A stretch of DNA of 64,000 bases. It comes from JABDMH01 sp965223165 (GTDB taxonomy: Bacteria; Bacteroidota; Bacteroidia; Chitinophagales; Saprospiraceae). The stretch is taken from assembly GCA_965223165.1 (NCBI GenBank), contig CBDCVQ010000018.1, positions 496,001 to 560,000 of the forward strand, in the 5' to 3' direction. How positions within the stretch are numbered: position 1 is the first letter of the stretch; each line of letters opens with the position of its first letter. The notes beneath the pieces were generated by a model. That model did no database searches. It was not told where the DNA came from and was given only the letters and a program-made list of their open reading frames with translations. Both the position numbers and the translations under genes were made by a program. Below, one piece after another: positions 8,931-17,966 of this stretch.

Positions 8931-10037
8931 TTGCTGACTTTAGCACTGGGGGGTTGGCACTGCCAGGTACCGAACTCCGAGCCTACCGGCGGCAAACCTC
9001 CCCAACAAAGTGAGCGCCCCCGGGCCAAGTTTGAGCCGGAGCATGGCAAAGTACTCCTATTTGTCGGTCAAGAACTGGAGGCCATTGGTGGTCTCGACGC
9101 ATTTGACAATGGTTACCTCGATCATTTTCCCGCCCCAGCGGGTTGGACCGCGTATACTTTTCTGATGCCTGGGGACAGCACGACCTTTTCGCTCCCATTA
9201 GATGGGCTGGATGGCATCTGGTCTACTGACACTTGGGGTGACGGATATAGCAATATGTCTCTGCAAGCCACCGATCCAAGTTTTCAACATATGGCACTGG
9301 CGATAGGACTGGCCATGGTCAATCACGAGGAGGCGGTGGCAAACGGTGAACCAGATGATCTGATACACAGGCTGGCAAACTATATGCAAGAATTGGCCCC
9401 ACGACCGGTCTTCCTGCGCATCGGCTACGAATTTGATGGTCACAGTTGGAACCACTACGACCTGGACCACTACAAAGCTGCGTATCGACGGATTAAGGAC
9501 ATTTTTGATGAGATCGGCGTAGACAACGTCGCATACGTCTGGCAGTCCACGGGATGGGTCTCCATTCAGGACATGCTCGAAGAGTGGTACCCCGGCAACG
9601 AATATGTCGATTGGTGTGGCTATTCGTTCTTTTCCCGTTGGAAAGAGGTGGAGATGATCGACTTAGCCCGGAAGAAAGGAAAACCAGTATTTATCGCGGA
9701 GGCCTCTCCCACCGTGTCTGACCATACGGTCAAGTTTGATGGCCAAACCAGGCCCATCGTCCTCTCAGATCCCGCGCAAGCGCAAGAGGCTTGGGACAAA
9801 TGGTTTACACCGTTCTTTAGCACGATTGACGCACATCCTGACCTAGTCAAGGCCATCAGCTACATCAACTGTCATTGGAAGAACAATGACCTTTGGAAAA
9901 ACAATCCCACATTCCAACGAGTGGACGCCCGTTTGCAAACCAGCGACATGATCTCCCGAAAATGGCTGGAGGAGATTGGGCAGGACAAATATCTGCATGC
10001 ATCCGAAACGCTCTTTGACTACCTCTATGGCAACTAA
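8931..10037 (+). CDS. GH26-like glycoside hydrolase, secreted lipoprotein
   Basis: The ~368-aa protein resembles GH26 (beta-mannanase type) TIM barrels. Candidate acid/base is E167 in RPVFLRIGYEFDGHSWNHY and candidate nucleophile is E257 in KPVFIAEASP, about 90 residues apart as in the clan GH-A pattern. The N-terminus lacks an ATG: the frame upstream reads RKILIAALLTLALGG-WHC, a good lipoprotein signal, but only TTG (8931) or ATA/ATT codons can start it. Either a rare start is used or the original ATG was lost. The GH120 gene begins 12 bp downstream, implying an operon for hemicellulose breakdown. Substrate is not deducible. Confidence 0.82.
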   Translation: MLTLALGGWHCQVPNSEPTGGKPPQQSERPRAKFEPEHGKVLLFVGQELEAIGGLDAFDNGYLDHFPAPAGWTAYTFLMPGDSTTFSLPLDGLDGIWSTDTWGDGYSNMSLQATDPSFQHMALAIGLAMVNHEEAVANGEPDDLIHRLANYMQELAPRPVFLRIGYEFDGHSWNHYDLDHYKAAYRRIKDIFDEIGVDNVAYVWQSTGWVSIQDMLEEWYPGNEYVDWCGYSFFSRWKEVEMIDLARKKGKPVFIAEASPTVSDHTVKFDGQTRPIVLSDPAQAQEAWDKWFTPFFSTIDAHPDLVKAISYINCHWKNNDLWKNNPTFQRVDARLQTSDMISRKWLEEIGQDKYLHASETLFDYLYGN

Positions 10038-10049
10038 CTAAATGACGTC

Positions 10050-11879
10050 ATGAATGCTGTACCCTTTATGGCCACCCTACTGATCGGGTGTCTATCCTTG
10101 CATCCCCTTGCCGGCAAGGTAATCTATGTGTCCAAATCTGGCCATGATGACAACCCGGGCACCGCCCAGGCACCATGCCTGCGTATCAGCCATGCTGCGC
10201 AGTTGGCGCAGGCAGGTGACACGGTAGTTGTCGGCGCCGGTACCTACCGCGAGTACATAGACCCACCCCGCGGGGGCACGCCTAGTGCGCCAATCGTGTA
10301 CCAAGCTAAGCCCGGCGAAGTCATTTTCGTCAAGGGCTCAGAAGTGGTCACCGGATGGGTGCAGGGAGCCGATGGCATCTGGACCACTACGGTGGATCAC
10401 GCTGTATTTGGCGACTACAATCCCTTCGGCCTGTCAGTGGACGGCGATTTTCAGACCTATGGTTTTGAGCACACGCGTGGTGCGGTATATCTGGACGGCC
10501 ACGCCTTGGCGCAAGCGACCGACATACCTGGCCTGGCTGCGACCCCCATGACCTGGTCGGCGCACGTCGAGGATGGATTGACCTCGATCCGTGCCAACTT
10601 TGGCGCCCAAGATCCCAATGAGTCACTGACCGAAATCAATGTGCGCGAGCTCATCTTTTTCCCTACCAGACTGGGAGTCAACTATATTATCCTGGACGGG
10701 TTTCGATTTCTGCATGCCGCCCCAAATTGGCAGGCACCCAATGTGGGACCCGACGATCCCAATCCCCTGACCCAAGTAGGGGCCATCGGGTCGAAAATGG
10801 GCAAAGGTTGGATCATCAGAAATTGCGAGATCGCCCATTCACGGACGGCCGGCATTATGATGGGTGAAACATTTGACATGCTGGATCAACATGAGAATAT
10901 CGCACTCTTTGGCAGTCACTTGATTCAAAACAATCACATCCACCACTGCGGCGAATACGGTATTGCCGGTCAGAAAGGGCTGGCCCGCTCGACGATCTCC
11001 GGCAATCTCATCGAAGACATCAACCACCTCAATGAATTTGGCGGGCATGAAACCGCCGGGATAAAGGTGTGGAACTGCGTGGATGTCACCATCAAGAACA
11101 ATCTCGTCCGTCGCGTGTCCGGTGATATTCATGGCTACGCGGTGTGGATCGATTTTGCTAACCAAGGGACTCGCATCAGCCAGAATATTTTCTATGAGAC
11201 TGCACATGAGCCTGTGTATATGGAGGCCAATTTTGGTCCGTCACTGCTCGACAACAATATCCTGGTAGGAAGTGCCCATGGGCTGGGCGTCAAAAGTCAT
11301 TCGGGAGGCTCCGTCTTTGTGCACAATCTATTCATCAACTGCCAGTTCTTGTTTGACATTCAGGAAAAGCCCGAGGGTCGACTTGCCTATCCCCTCGTCC
11401 CACACACCATGAAAATGAATGGCTTCGTCCCGGTGCTTAATCAACACAATACCTTCATGCACAACATCTTCTCCAACGACGGGGCACGAAAACCGATCTT
11501 TCCTTTGCCAGAAGAGAGCAATTCCATCAATGAGAACGTCTACGTAGGACCCGCCGGGCCAGATCCGGCCGACAAAAAAGTGGTCGTGTTTACCCCGGAC
11601 TTGCGATGGCAACTGACCACCCTGCCCCAAGGTGTGGTCATCGAGTGGCAATGTCCTCAGGGCCTAACGAAAGTCCAGCATCCCCTGGTGCTTCCCGGTA
11701 TGGTCGCTGCGGTACCCCTGGCTGGTCAAGGTCTGGAAGACGCCGATGGTCAAGGCCTCTCGATCGATATGGATGTGCTGGACAACCGCCGATCATCCCA
11801 GCACAATGCACCGGGACCTTGGCATATGCTGCATGCCGGCAAGAATCAGTTTGTTTGGCTGCTGCAGGATAACCGCTAG
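10050..11879 (+). CDS. GH120-family beta-xylosidase (right-handed beta-helix)
   Basis: The 609-aa protein has a signal peptide (to about residue 22) followed by the GH120 layout: KVIYVSKSGHDDNPGTAQAP, GDTVVVGAGTYREYIDPP, FVKGSEVV, NPFGLSVDGDF and SIRANFGAQDPNESLTEIN, then beta-helix rungs (KGWIIRNCEIAHS, ISGNLIEDINH). In the characterised GH120 xylosidase the active site uses Asp and Glu residues on consecutive rungs; E334 (GGHETAGIK), D368 (AVWIDFANQGTRIS) and E392 (VYMEANFGP) occupy equivalent places. It would release xylose from xylo-oligosaccharides in the periplasm. It follows the GH26-like gene closely and overlaps the convergent lipoprotein gene by 4 bp at its stop. Confidence 0.85.
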   Translation: MNAVPFMATLLIGCLSLHPLAGKVIYVSKSGHDDNPGTAQAPCLRISHAAQLAQAGDTVVVGAGTYREYIDPPRGGTPSAPIVYQAKPGEVIFVKGSEVVTGWVQGADGIWTTTVDHAVFGDYNPFGLSVDGDFQTYGFEHTRGAVYLDGHALAQATDIPGLAATPMTWSAHVEDGLTSIRANFGAQDPNESLTEINVRELIFFPTRLGVNYIILDGFRFLHAAPNWQAPNVGPDDPNPLTQVGAIGSKMGKGWIIRNCEIAHSRTAGIMMGETFDMLDQHENIALFGSHLIQNNHIHHCGEYGIAGQKGLARSTISGNLIEDINHLNEFGGHETAGIKVWNCVDVTIKNNLVRRVSGDIHGYAVWIDFANQGTRISQNIFYETAHEPVYMEANFGPSLLDNNILVGSAHGLGVKSHSGGSVFVHNLFINCQFLFDIQEKPEGRLAYPLVPHTMKMNGFVPVLNQHNTFMHNIFSNDGARKPIFPLPEESNSINENVYVGPAGPDPADKKVVVFTPDLRWQLTTLPQGVVIEWQCPQGLTKVQHPLVLPGMVAAVPLAGQGLEDADGQGLSIDMDVLDNRRSSQHNAPGPWHMLHAGKNQFVWLLQDNR

Positions 11880-12499
11880 TGCGTCTCTTCAATGCTTTCG
11901 GGCTCCATCGTCCCCAGCCAGTTGACTAGGTCCTGCACGTCACGGTGAGGATGCACCATAGATACCTTGCCTGTAGCCTGTAGGACCACTTGAGAGTAAT
12001 CGTTGCGCGTCCCACTGCCACAACTTATGGTATTTGATGCCTCGACAACGACTCCGCCGTGTTGAAAGGTCAGATAAGCTTGATTGGCTTCGGTGTCCTC
12101 ACGGAGCTGTATCTCCTCGGTCGCTGGCCTAAGCATGACAGCTTTGCGATAGTGGTCCACCAGTACTTGCTTCTCGATTTCACCGATCGCCTCACTCTCA
12201 AGATAGAGTCTTTCCAACTCGCGGCCCGAGATATTCGGTGAGCTCAGATCAAGCGTCACCACCCGTTCATTGGCAAATGTACGCAGCGCCCCTTGGCGGT
12301 CCAGGAGCCAACCGCTTACCTCGGTGCCGGATTCGTGAATTTCTAACGACGCAAAGAGTACGGGCGTCGTCACTCGCTCGAGATACAGCGTGGCTGGGTC
12401 AAGCACTACAGCCGTGTGGTCTTCGATGGCGGCCTCTTTCGCACAGCCGAACAACAGCAATACAGTGGCAATCAATGAGATGGCGTTGAGTTTTTTCAT
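11876..12499 (-). CDS. Hypothetical lipoprotein
   Basis: The 207-aa protein has a clean lipoprotein signal (SLIATVLLLFGC). The rest is hydrophilic with two late cysteines (ISCGSG) and no motif I recognise. It is read toward the GH120 gene, with stop codons overlapping by 4 bp, and begins 67 bp downstream of the GntP symporter gene on the same strand, so it could be co-transcribed with it. Confidence 0.72.
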   Translation of the reverse strand: MKKLNAISLIATVLLLFGCAKEAAIEDHTAVVLDPATLYLERVTTPVLFASLEIHESGTEVSGWLLDRQGALRTFANERVVTLDLSSPNISGRELERLYLESEAIGEIEKQVLVDHYRKAVMLRPATEEIQLREDTEANQAYLTFQHGGVVVEASNTISCGSGTRNDYSQVVLQATGKVSMVHPHRDVQDLVNWLGTMEPESIEETH

Positions 12500-12566
12500 T
12501 TAAAACACTTTTATTACAAATGGACCCGATCTGGATCAGTCCATAAGATCGGAAAAAAAACCCACT

Positions 12567-13952
12567 TTATAGTACGATCGACACAACTAACAGTTGTAGT
12601 AATCCTACTATGGCAATCACTGCTAGGAGTTTCGTCCAGGTCTGTAAAGTCTGCCGTTCGGTAAAACCGCTCATCTTGGCCACAACCCAAAAGCCGCTAT
12701 CGTTCATCCACGATATGAAAAGCGCACCAAAGCCGATCGACAACAAAATCAAGATCGGGGGCACATCGACGGACTGTCCATTGGACGATAAAATGCCCGC
12801 CAGAATACTGGAGGCCGTGATCATCGCGACGGTACTAGAACCCTGGGCGATTTTCATCACAGCAGCTATGATCCAGGCCAAAATCAGATAGTTTACCTCA
12901 AAGCCTGCGGTCGCGTACTCAATAGCTTCGCCAATACCAGCATGCTTGATCATGGCTCCGAAAGCCCCTCCTGCGCTGGTGATCAGTATGATGACTCCCG
13001 CAATCTGCAAGGCCTCACCGATGTCTGTGGAAAGTCCATGGAGACTCAAGCCCTTCTGCTTGGCCCAAAGCCATAGCGCAATAGCCATGCCTATGAACAT
13101 CGCCATATTCTTGTTGCCCAGAAAATCAATCAACGCAGGCACCTCGTTGCCCAGCGCGTTCTGAATAGATACCAAGCTAATCAGGACGATGGGTACAACA
13201 ATCGGAAGCACCGACAGGCCAATACCGGGAAGTACCTTATCATCTTCCACCGACTCCGGCGCTTTGAGCCCACCCGTCTGCTCGATCTCCTCGAGGGTCA
13301 GCCCTAGTCGGTTGCTACTACGTCGACTGTACCAGTATACGGCGATCGCAGGCAGTATACTGGCCGCCAATCCGGCCAATATCGTGACACCCAAGTCGAT
13401 CTCCAGCACCTCTGCCATGATCAGCGGTCCCGGGGTAGGTGGTACGAGCGAGTGACTTATGGCCGCCCCACCGCCGATCGCCAGCACATAGAAGACATAG
13501 TCATTGCCCTTGCGCCGTCCCAGTGAGATGGCCAATGGGATCAGGAGAAAAAAGACCGTATCAAAAAACACAGGGATCGAGAGAATCAGCCCGCTGGCAA
13601 CCAGGGCAATGCCCACCCGTTCCTCACCGAGCAACTTGACCAGCGTCTCCACAATGCGGTCGGCTGCACCACTGCCCATCATTGCCGACCCAATCACAGC
13701 GGCCAAGGCAATGACCCATGCGATCTTGCCCGCCATTGAGCCAAATTCCGTCATAGGCAATTCTATGGCGGTGACAATCCAGCTTTGGCCAATGTCCGGC
13801 AATCCTGGGCTGACCAGCCCCACAATGATGGCCGTCAAGATCAGTGAAATAAAGGCGTGCAAGCGCAGCACGGTGATCATGATCACGACCGAAGCTATGC
13901 CGATGAGCAGTACGACAAAGGGCCACTGCGGGGAACTTGTAATTGCATCCAT
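12567..13952 (-). CDS. GntP-family gluconate/aldonate:H+ symporter
   Basis: Start MDAITSSPQW at 13952 gives 461 aa; an 85-codon upstream extension of the frame is not family-like. About 12-14 membrane segments are visible. GntP hallmarks are ALAAVIGSAMMGSGAADRIV, LSIPVFFDTVFFLLIPLA, GAAISHSLVPPTPGPL, GAFGAMIKHAGIG, MKIAQGSSTVAMIT and WMNDSGFW near the C-terminus. The family imports gluconate and related sugar acids with protons. This fits the sugar-acid enzymes around it (uxaB at 1.9 kb, the 14.6-28 kb cluster), although no gluconate kinase of the standard type is present. The specific substrate is unknown. Confidence 0.93.
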   Translation of the reverse strand: MDAITSSPQWPFVVLLIGIASVVIMITVLRLHAFISLILTAIIVGLVSPGLPDIGQSWIVTAIELPMTEFGSMAGKIAWVIALAAVIGSAMMGSGAADRIVETLVKLLGEERVGIALVASGLILSIPVFFDTVFFLLIPLAISLGRRKGNDYVFYVLAIGGGAAISHSLVPPTPGPLIMAEVLEIDLGVTILAGLAASILPAIAVYWYSRRSSNRLGLTLEEIEQTGGLKAPESVEDDKVLPGIGLSVLPIVVPIVLISLVSIQNALGNEVPALIDFLGNKNMAMFIGMAIALWLWAKQKGLSLHGLSTDIGEALQIAGVIILITSAGGAFGAMIKHAGIGEAIEYATAGFEVNYLILAWIIAAVMKIAQGSSTVAMITASSILAGILSSNGQSVDVPPILILLSIGFGALFISWMNDSGFWVVAKMSGFTERQTLQTWTKLLAVIAIVGLLQLLVVSIVL

Positions 13953-14252
13953 GAGATTGGTGTGGTCGGTTTTATTTGCTCCTGAATATAAGCAATGCAA
14001 CGTGTATAGCTTGTGCATCAACCTCGCGTGAGACCGTCCTATCCTGTCCGCTTGTGGTCCGCCAAGCGATGCGCGTGTGGCAGCCGCCGGTACCGACGTG
14101 ACATCCACCGAATGTTCCCATGCTGATGTCAGGTCAGACGATTTTTTTGATCGCACGACTACTCCTCGATGCAAGTCCCTCTGGCACCAAACCTTGTCTT
14201 GGGCCACTCCCCTACCCGCTACGATATATCTTGCCTATATATCTGTCTCTCA

Positions 14253-14544
14253 GGGCAATTGCATCATCAAGGCTCCAGAGTGACAGCGAGCTAGCATGGC
14301 GTTTGGCGTCCCCGCCAAACGCGGCCTGATCTGGGATGTGCGGCCATTGAGGCTAGTCGTCGTTGCAATAAACTCAACCAGGGGAACCTGGCCGTGCCAG
14401 GCGTGCTCGCCTGACACATCTAGCAAGGTTATGACATGGAGTAGCCGTCCTAAGCGTGTTCAACTTCGGTACGAGGTCTTCTTGCCGGGCAATTCTTTGG
14501 CCGTTGCTGGATAACTGCAGAAGCCCATAATGCGGTCGCCCTGC
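14253..14544 (+). repeat. Miniature inverted-repeat element, family 1, copy A
   Basis: The left end GGGCAATTGCATCATCA (14253-14269) is matched by an inverted right end around 14527-14541 (ATAATGCGGTCGCCC), 13 of 17 positions. Inside are hairpin 1 at 14299-14322 (arms GCGTTTGGCG/CGCCAAACGC, loop TCCC) and hairpin 2 at 14394-14417 (GTGCCAGGCG/CGCCTGACAC). Copies B (37795-37983, opposite strand) and C (about 63138-63380) share the left end, the GTGACAGC motif and both hairpins. No ORF of its own is credible. It fills most of the 13953-14631 gap between the divergent gntP and E1 genes; nothing else is recognisable there. Confidence 0.8.
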
Positions 14545-14631
14545 CTATTCCTCTGCTGCCAAAGGGCCCTTTTGCGAGATTTTTGTATAATCTGAGCCAG
14601 ACAAATAGGTCGTCAAACTACCAAGTGCCAA

Positions 14632-16974
14632 ATGATTGAGTCCCAGACTTCCAAAAGCAAGTTTTCGGTCAAAAGCCTCTCACATGACTTCTACATCAGC
14701 TGCCTGAGTCGAGAGCTAAGTAGAATGGTACGCCAGGAAGTCTTGAACGGACGTGCGAAATTTGGTTCAGGAGCCGCGGGCAAAGAAGTGGTGCAGGTGG
14801 CGATGGCGCACGCCTTTCAACCTGGGGACTTTCTCTCCGGCTACTATCGCGACCAGACCATCATGCTGGCCAAGGAGATGGTGGACGCCAAGGGTTTTTT
14901 TGCTTTTCTCTATGGCGACAGTGCGCGAGAGCCCTTTGCCGGTGGCAGACAGATGAATAATAGCTATGGCACCCCCTTAATTGATGAGCTGGGTCAGGAC
15001 CTGAAGCACACCGAAAGGCATAATGTGGTGTCGGTTATCTCGGCTGTGGCTGCACAGGCTCCACGGGCACTGGGATTGGCGCTTGCCTCGCAGATCTACC
15101 GACAGGATCCCGCGTTGGATACAGTGGAGATGTTTTCTCGGGGTGGAGATGAGATCTGCTTCTGTACTATTGGTGACGCCAGCACCTCGGAGGGCGCATT
15201 CCTGGAGACCGTGAATGCGGCCGGGCTCTTGCAGGTGCCGCTAGCCATATTCATTTACGATGATGGCTACGGCATATCTGTGCCGACGCGATATCAGACC
15301 ACCAAGGGCTCGATCAGCGCCGCGCTAGAGGGATTTCGCTACGACCATTCCGGCCAAGGCTTAGACATCTACAAGCTCAAAGCCTGGGATTATCCCAACC
15401 TCCGTACGACGATCTCGCGGGGCATTGCCAAGATCAGAAAGACGCACATACCGGCCATCTTTCACATCGAAGAGTGCACACAACCCTACGGACATTCTAC
15501 GTCCGGCTCCCACGAGCGGTATAAGTCTCAGGAGCGCCTGCAGTGGGAGGAGGACATGGACGGCATCACAAAAATGGCTGACTGGCTCCAATCGGAGGTA
15601 CTCCTCACCGAGAAGCAGATCAAGCACCTGCAAAAGAAAGCCAAGGCCGCGGCCAGGTCAGGCCGGGATGAGGCTTGGAGCAGCTTCACCGCGGAGTGTG
15701 AAGAGTGCCGATCCGAGCTTGCCACGGTCTATGATCAACTGGGTGAGAAGCCGGAGAGGGCACAAAAGATCGAGCAACAACTTCGTCAGCTCAGACACCC
15801 TGTGCGCAGTCATATACTGGACAATGCCCGCAAGATGCAATTTGCCTTGGGCGACCGTGCTACCTTGACCCAATGGATCGACAGACAGGAGCAACTACTG
15901 AGCCATCGATATAGCACCCACCTGTACAGCGAAAGCAGTCGATCGGCTTTGCTGGTACCGGAAGTCACGGCAGAGTATGACTCCGACGCCCCACCACTCA
16001 AGGGTTTTGAGATACTCAATCACTTCTTTGATGCCATGCTGGCCAAGTATCCCCAACTATGCGCTTTTGGCGAAGATGTGGGGGTGATCGGCGACGTAAA
16101 TCAGGGGTTTGCCGGTCTCCAGAAAAAATATGGTGAGTCAAGGGTGTTTGACACGGGCATCCGGGAGTGGAGCATCGTCGGCCAGGCCATCGGCTTGGCC
16201 ATGCGGGGAATACGGCCGATCGCGGAGATCCAATATCTCGACTATCTGGCCTATGCACTGGCTCCGTTGACGGATGACCTGGCCACGCTCCGATACCGAT
16301 CAAACGGTCAGCAGAAGTGCCCGGCAATCATCCGGACCCGGGGCCACCGCCTGGAAGGTATCTGGCATTCGGGGTCCCCGATCGGTATGCTGCTACATTC
16401 GATGCGCGGCATATACGTACTGGTGCCCAGAAACATGACACAGGCAGCCGGGATGTACCATACCATGTTGCAGTCGGACGATCCGGCGATTGTGATTGAA
16501 TGCCTCAATGGATATCGCCTCAAGGAACGACTGCCCAGCAATCTCTCCACCTTTACCGTACCCCTGGGACAGCCGGAAATATTGCAGTCCGGCCAGGACC
16601 TGACCTTGGTGACCTACGGGTCGTGCGTCCGCATCGCCATCGAAGCACTGGAGGTGGTCGCCTCCAAAGGTGTCTCGGTAGAGTTGATCGACGTGCAGAC
16701 GCTCTTGCCTTTTGACCGTACACATACCATCAGCAAGTCCTTGCAAAAGACCAATCGCATTCTCTTTCTCGATGAGGATGTGCCCGGTGGAGCCTCTGCC
16801 TATATGATGCAACAAGTGCTGGAAAACCAGGAAGGCTTCCGCCATCTCGATGCCGCTCCCCAGACCCTCACATCACGGGCGCATCGGCCGGCATTTGGCG
16901 ATGACGGAGACTACACCACCAAGCCCAACGCCAATGATGTGATCACCACCGTCCTGGCTATCGTGCGCGAATGA
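14632..16974 (+). CDS. 2-oxo acid dehydrogenase E1 component, alpha-beta fusion
   Basis: The 780-aa protein fuses an E1-alpha domain (~1-430) to an E1-beta domain (~445-780). The alpha part contains the ThDP motif GDASTSEGAFLETVNAAGLL and DDGYGISVPT; the beta part has CAFGEDVG, YLDYLAYALAP, LVTYGSCV and LFLDEDVPGGASAYMM. Such fusions are the usual branched-chain or pyruvate-type E1 of Bacteroidota, decarboxylating 2-oxo acids and passing the acyl group to E2 lipoate. No E2 or E3 gene is nearby. The PfkB kinase starts one base after its stop, so the two are co-translated, which is unusual and may mean a specialised substrate. Confidence 0.92.
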   Translation: MIESQTSKSKFSVKSLSHDFYISCLSRELSRMVRQEVLNGRAKFGSGAAGKEVVQVAMAHAFQPGDFLSGYYRDQTIMLAKEMVDAKGFFAFLYGDSAREPFAGGRQMNNSYGTPLIDELGQDLKHTERHNVVSVISAVAAQAPRALGLALASQIYRQDPALDTVEMFSRGGDEICFCTIGDASTSEGAFLETVNAAGLLQVPLAIFIYDDGYGISVPTRYQTTKGSISAALEGFRYDHSGQGLDIYKLKAWDYPNLRTTISRGIAKIRKTHIPAIFHIEECTQPYGHSTSGSHERYKSQERLQWEEDMDGITKMADWLQSEVLLTEKQIKHLQKKAKAAARSGRDEAWSSFTAECEECRSELATVYDQLGEKPERAQKIEQQLRQLRHPVRSHILDNARKMQFALGDRATLTQWIDRQEQLLSHRYSTHLYSESSRSALLVPEVTAEYDSDAPPLKGFEILNHFFDAMLAKYPQLCAFGEDVGVIGDVNQGFAGLQKKYGESRVFDTGIREWSIVGQAIGLAMRGIRPIAEIQYLDYLAYALAPLTDDLATLRYRSNGQQKCPAIIRTRGHRLEGIWHSGSPIGMLLHSMRGIYVLVPRNMTQAAGMYHTMLQSDDPAIVIECLNGYRLKERLPSNLSTFTVPLGQPEILQSGQDLTLVTYGSCVRIAIEALEVVASKGVSVELIDVQTLLPFDRTHTISKSLQKTNRILFLDEDVPGGASAYMMQQVLENQEGFRHLDAAPQTLTSRAHRPAFGDDGDYTTKPNANDVITTVLAIVRE

Positions 16975-16975
16975 T

Positions 16976-17887
16976 ATGACGGCTGATACCTCCCCCACCC
17001 TTTCGGCCACCTCCACACGTACGTTCCAAGGGCTTTTTGTTGGGCTTTCTACGATCGACGTGCTGTATCCGATGGAAGGCTTTCCCCAGGAAGACCATAA
17101 ACACTACAGCCAAGCGCAACTGATCCAGCTGGGCGGGCCGGCCACCAATGCGGCCATTACCTTTGCCGCGCTAGGCGGCCAGGCTACCCTCGTGTCAGCA
17201 ATCGGGTGCGGGTCGTTGAGCCAACTGATGAAGGATCGCCTGCAGGGATATGGTGTCCGGCATCTGGATCTTGCCCCGGACTACCCGGGCGATCCCATCA
17301 TATCGTCCATTGTGAGTAACACCAGAAATGGCTCCAGAACCATATTCTCCGCTCGATCAGATCTTCCTGCAAGTGCAACGCTGGAGGTGCGAGAAATGCC
17401 GGCATTTGATGTCCTATGTCTGGATGGATTTCAGAGCTCTTTTGCCCATCAGCTGCTGGTGGAGAGGGACATGTCCGGCAAGGTGGTTTTTGACGGGGGC
17501 AGCTACAAGCCACAGGCAGATCGACTCTTGCCTTTTGTCGACTACCCCATATTTTCGGAACGCTTTGTCCCGCCGCAAGACCACGACTTGCACACCTACC
17601 TGCAACAACATCGCTCCGGGCCGTACGCGGTCACCCGAGGCGCACGGCCGATCGATGCTTACCTTGACGGCCATCGCTTTGCGCTTGGCGTCCCCATGGT
17701 ACAGGCCATCGACACCCTGGCAGCCGGGGACATCTTTCACGGAGCGTTCAGCTATTTCATCATACAGACTGGACTTGATTTTCGGGAGGCACTGGTGCGA
17801 TCCAGCGAAGTGGCAGCGGCATCGTGTCAATACCTGGGTGCTCGGGCGTGGATCGAACACGATAGTAAGCGACTGCAGCGATCCTGA
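16976..17887 (+). CDS. PfkB-family carbohydrate kinase
   Basis: The 303-aa protein has the ribokinase-fold signatures: GLFVGLSTIDVLYP, LGGPATNAAITFAALGG (PfkB motif 1, ~50-66) and IDTLAAGDIFHGAF (motif 2, ~243-256, catalytic Asp in AAGD instead of the usual GAGD). It phosphorylates a sugar or nucleoside-like alcohol with ATP; the specificity cannot be read. It starts one base after the E1 fusion and ends about 80 bp before the convergent enolase-like gene. Confidence 0.92.
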   Translation: MTADTSPTLSATSTRTFQGLFVGLSTIDVLYPMEGFPQEDHKHYSQAQLIQLGGPATNAAITFAALGGQATLVSAIGCGSLSQLMKDRLQGYGVRHLDLAPDYPGDPIISSIVSNTRNGSRTIFSARSDLPASATLEVREMPAFDVLCLDGFQSSFAHQLLVERDMSGKVVFDGGSYKPQADRLLPFVDYPIFSERFVPPQDHDLHTYLQQHRSGPYAVTRGARPIDAYLDGHRFALGVPMVQAIDTLAAGDIFHGAFSYFIIQTGLDFREALVRSSEVAAASCQYLGARAWIEHDSKRLQRS

Positions 17888-17966
17888 GAAGGGAACGAGT
17901 TGTGGTGCTCTTCAAAACTTATTGCCACTTATGCGACCATTCTGTCCATACGCATTGATGTTCGCC

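Noticed and set aside
14030..14520. N-terminal extension of the GntP symporter and small plus-strand frames
   Set aside because: The extension is hydrophilic and unlike GntP; the plus frames lie in the family-1 repeat element.
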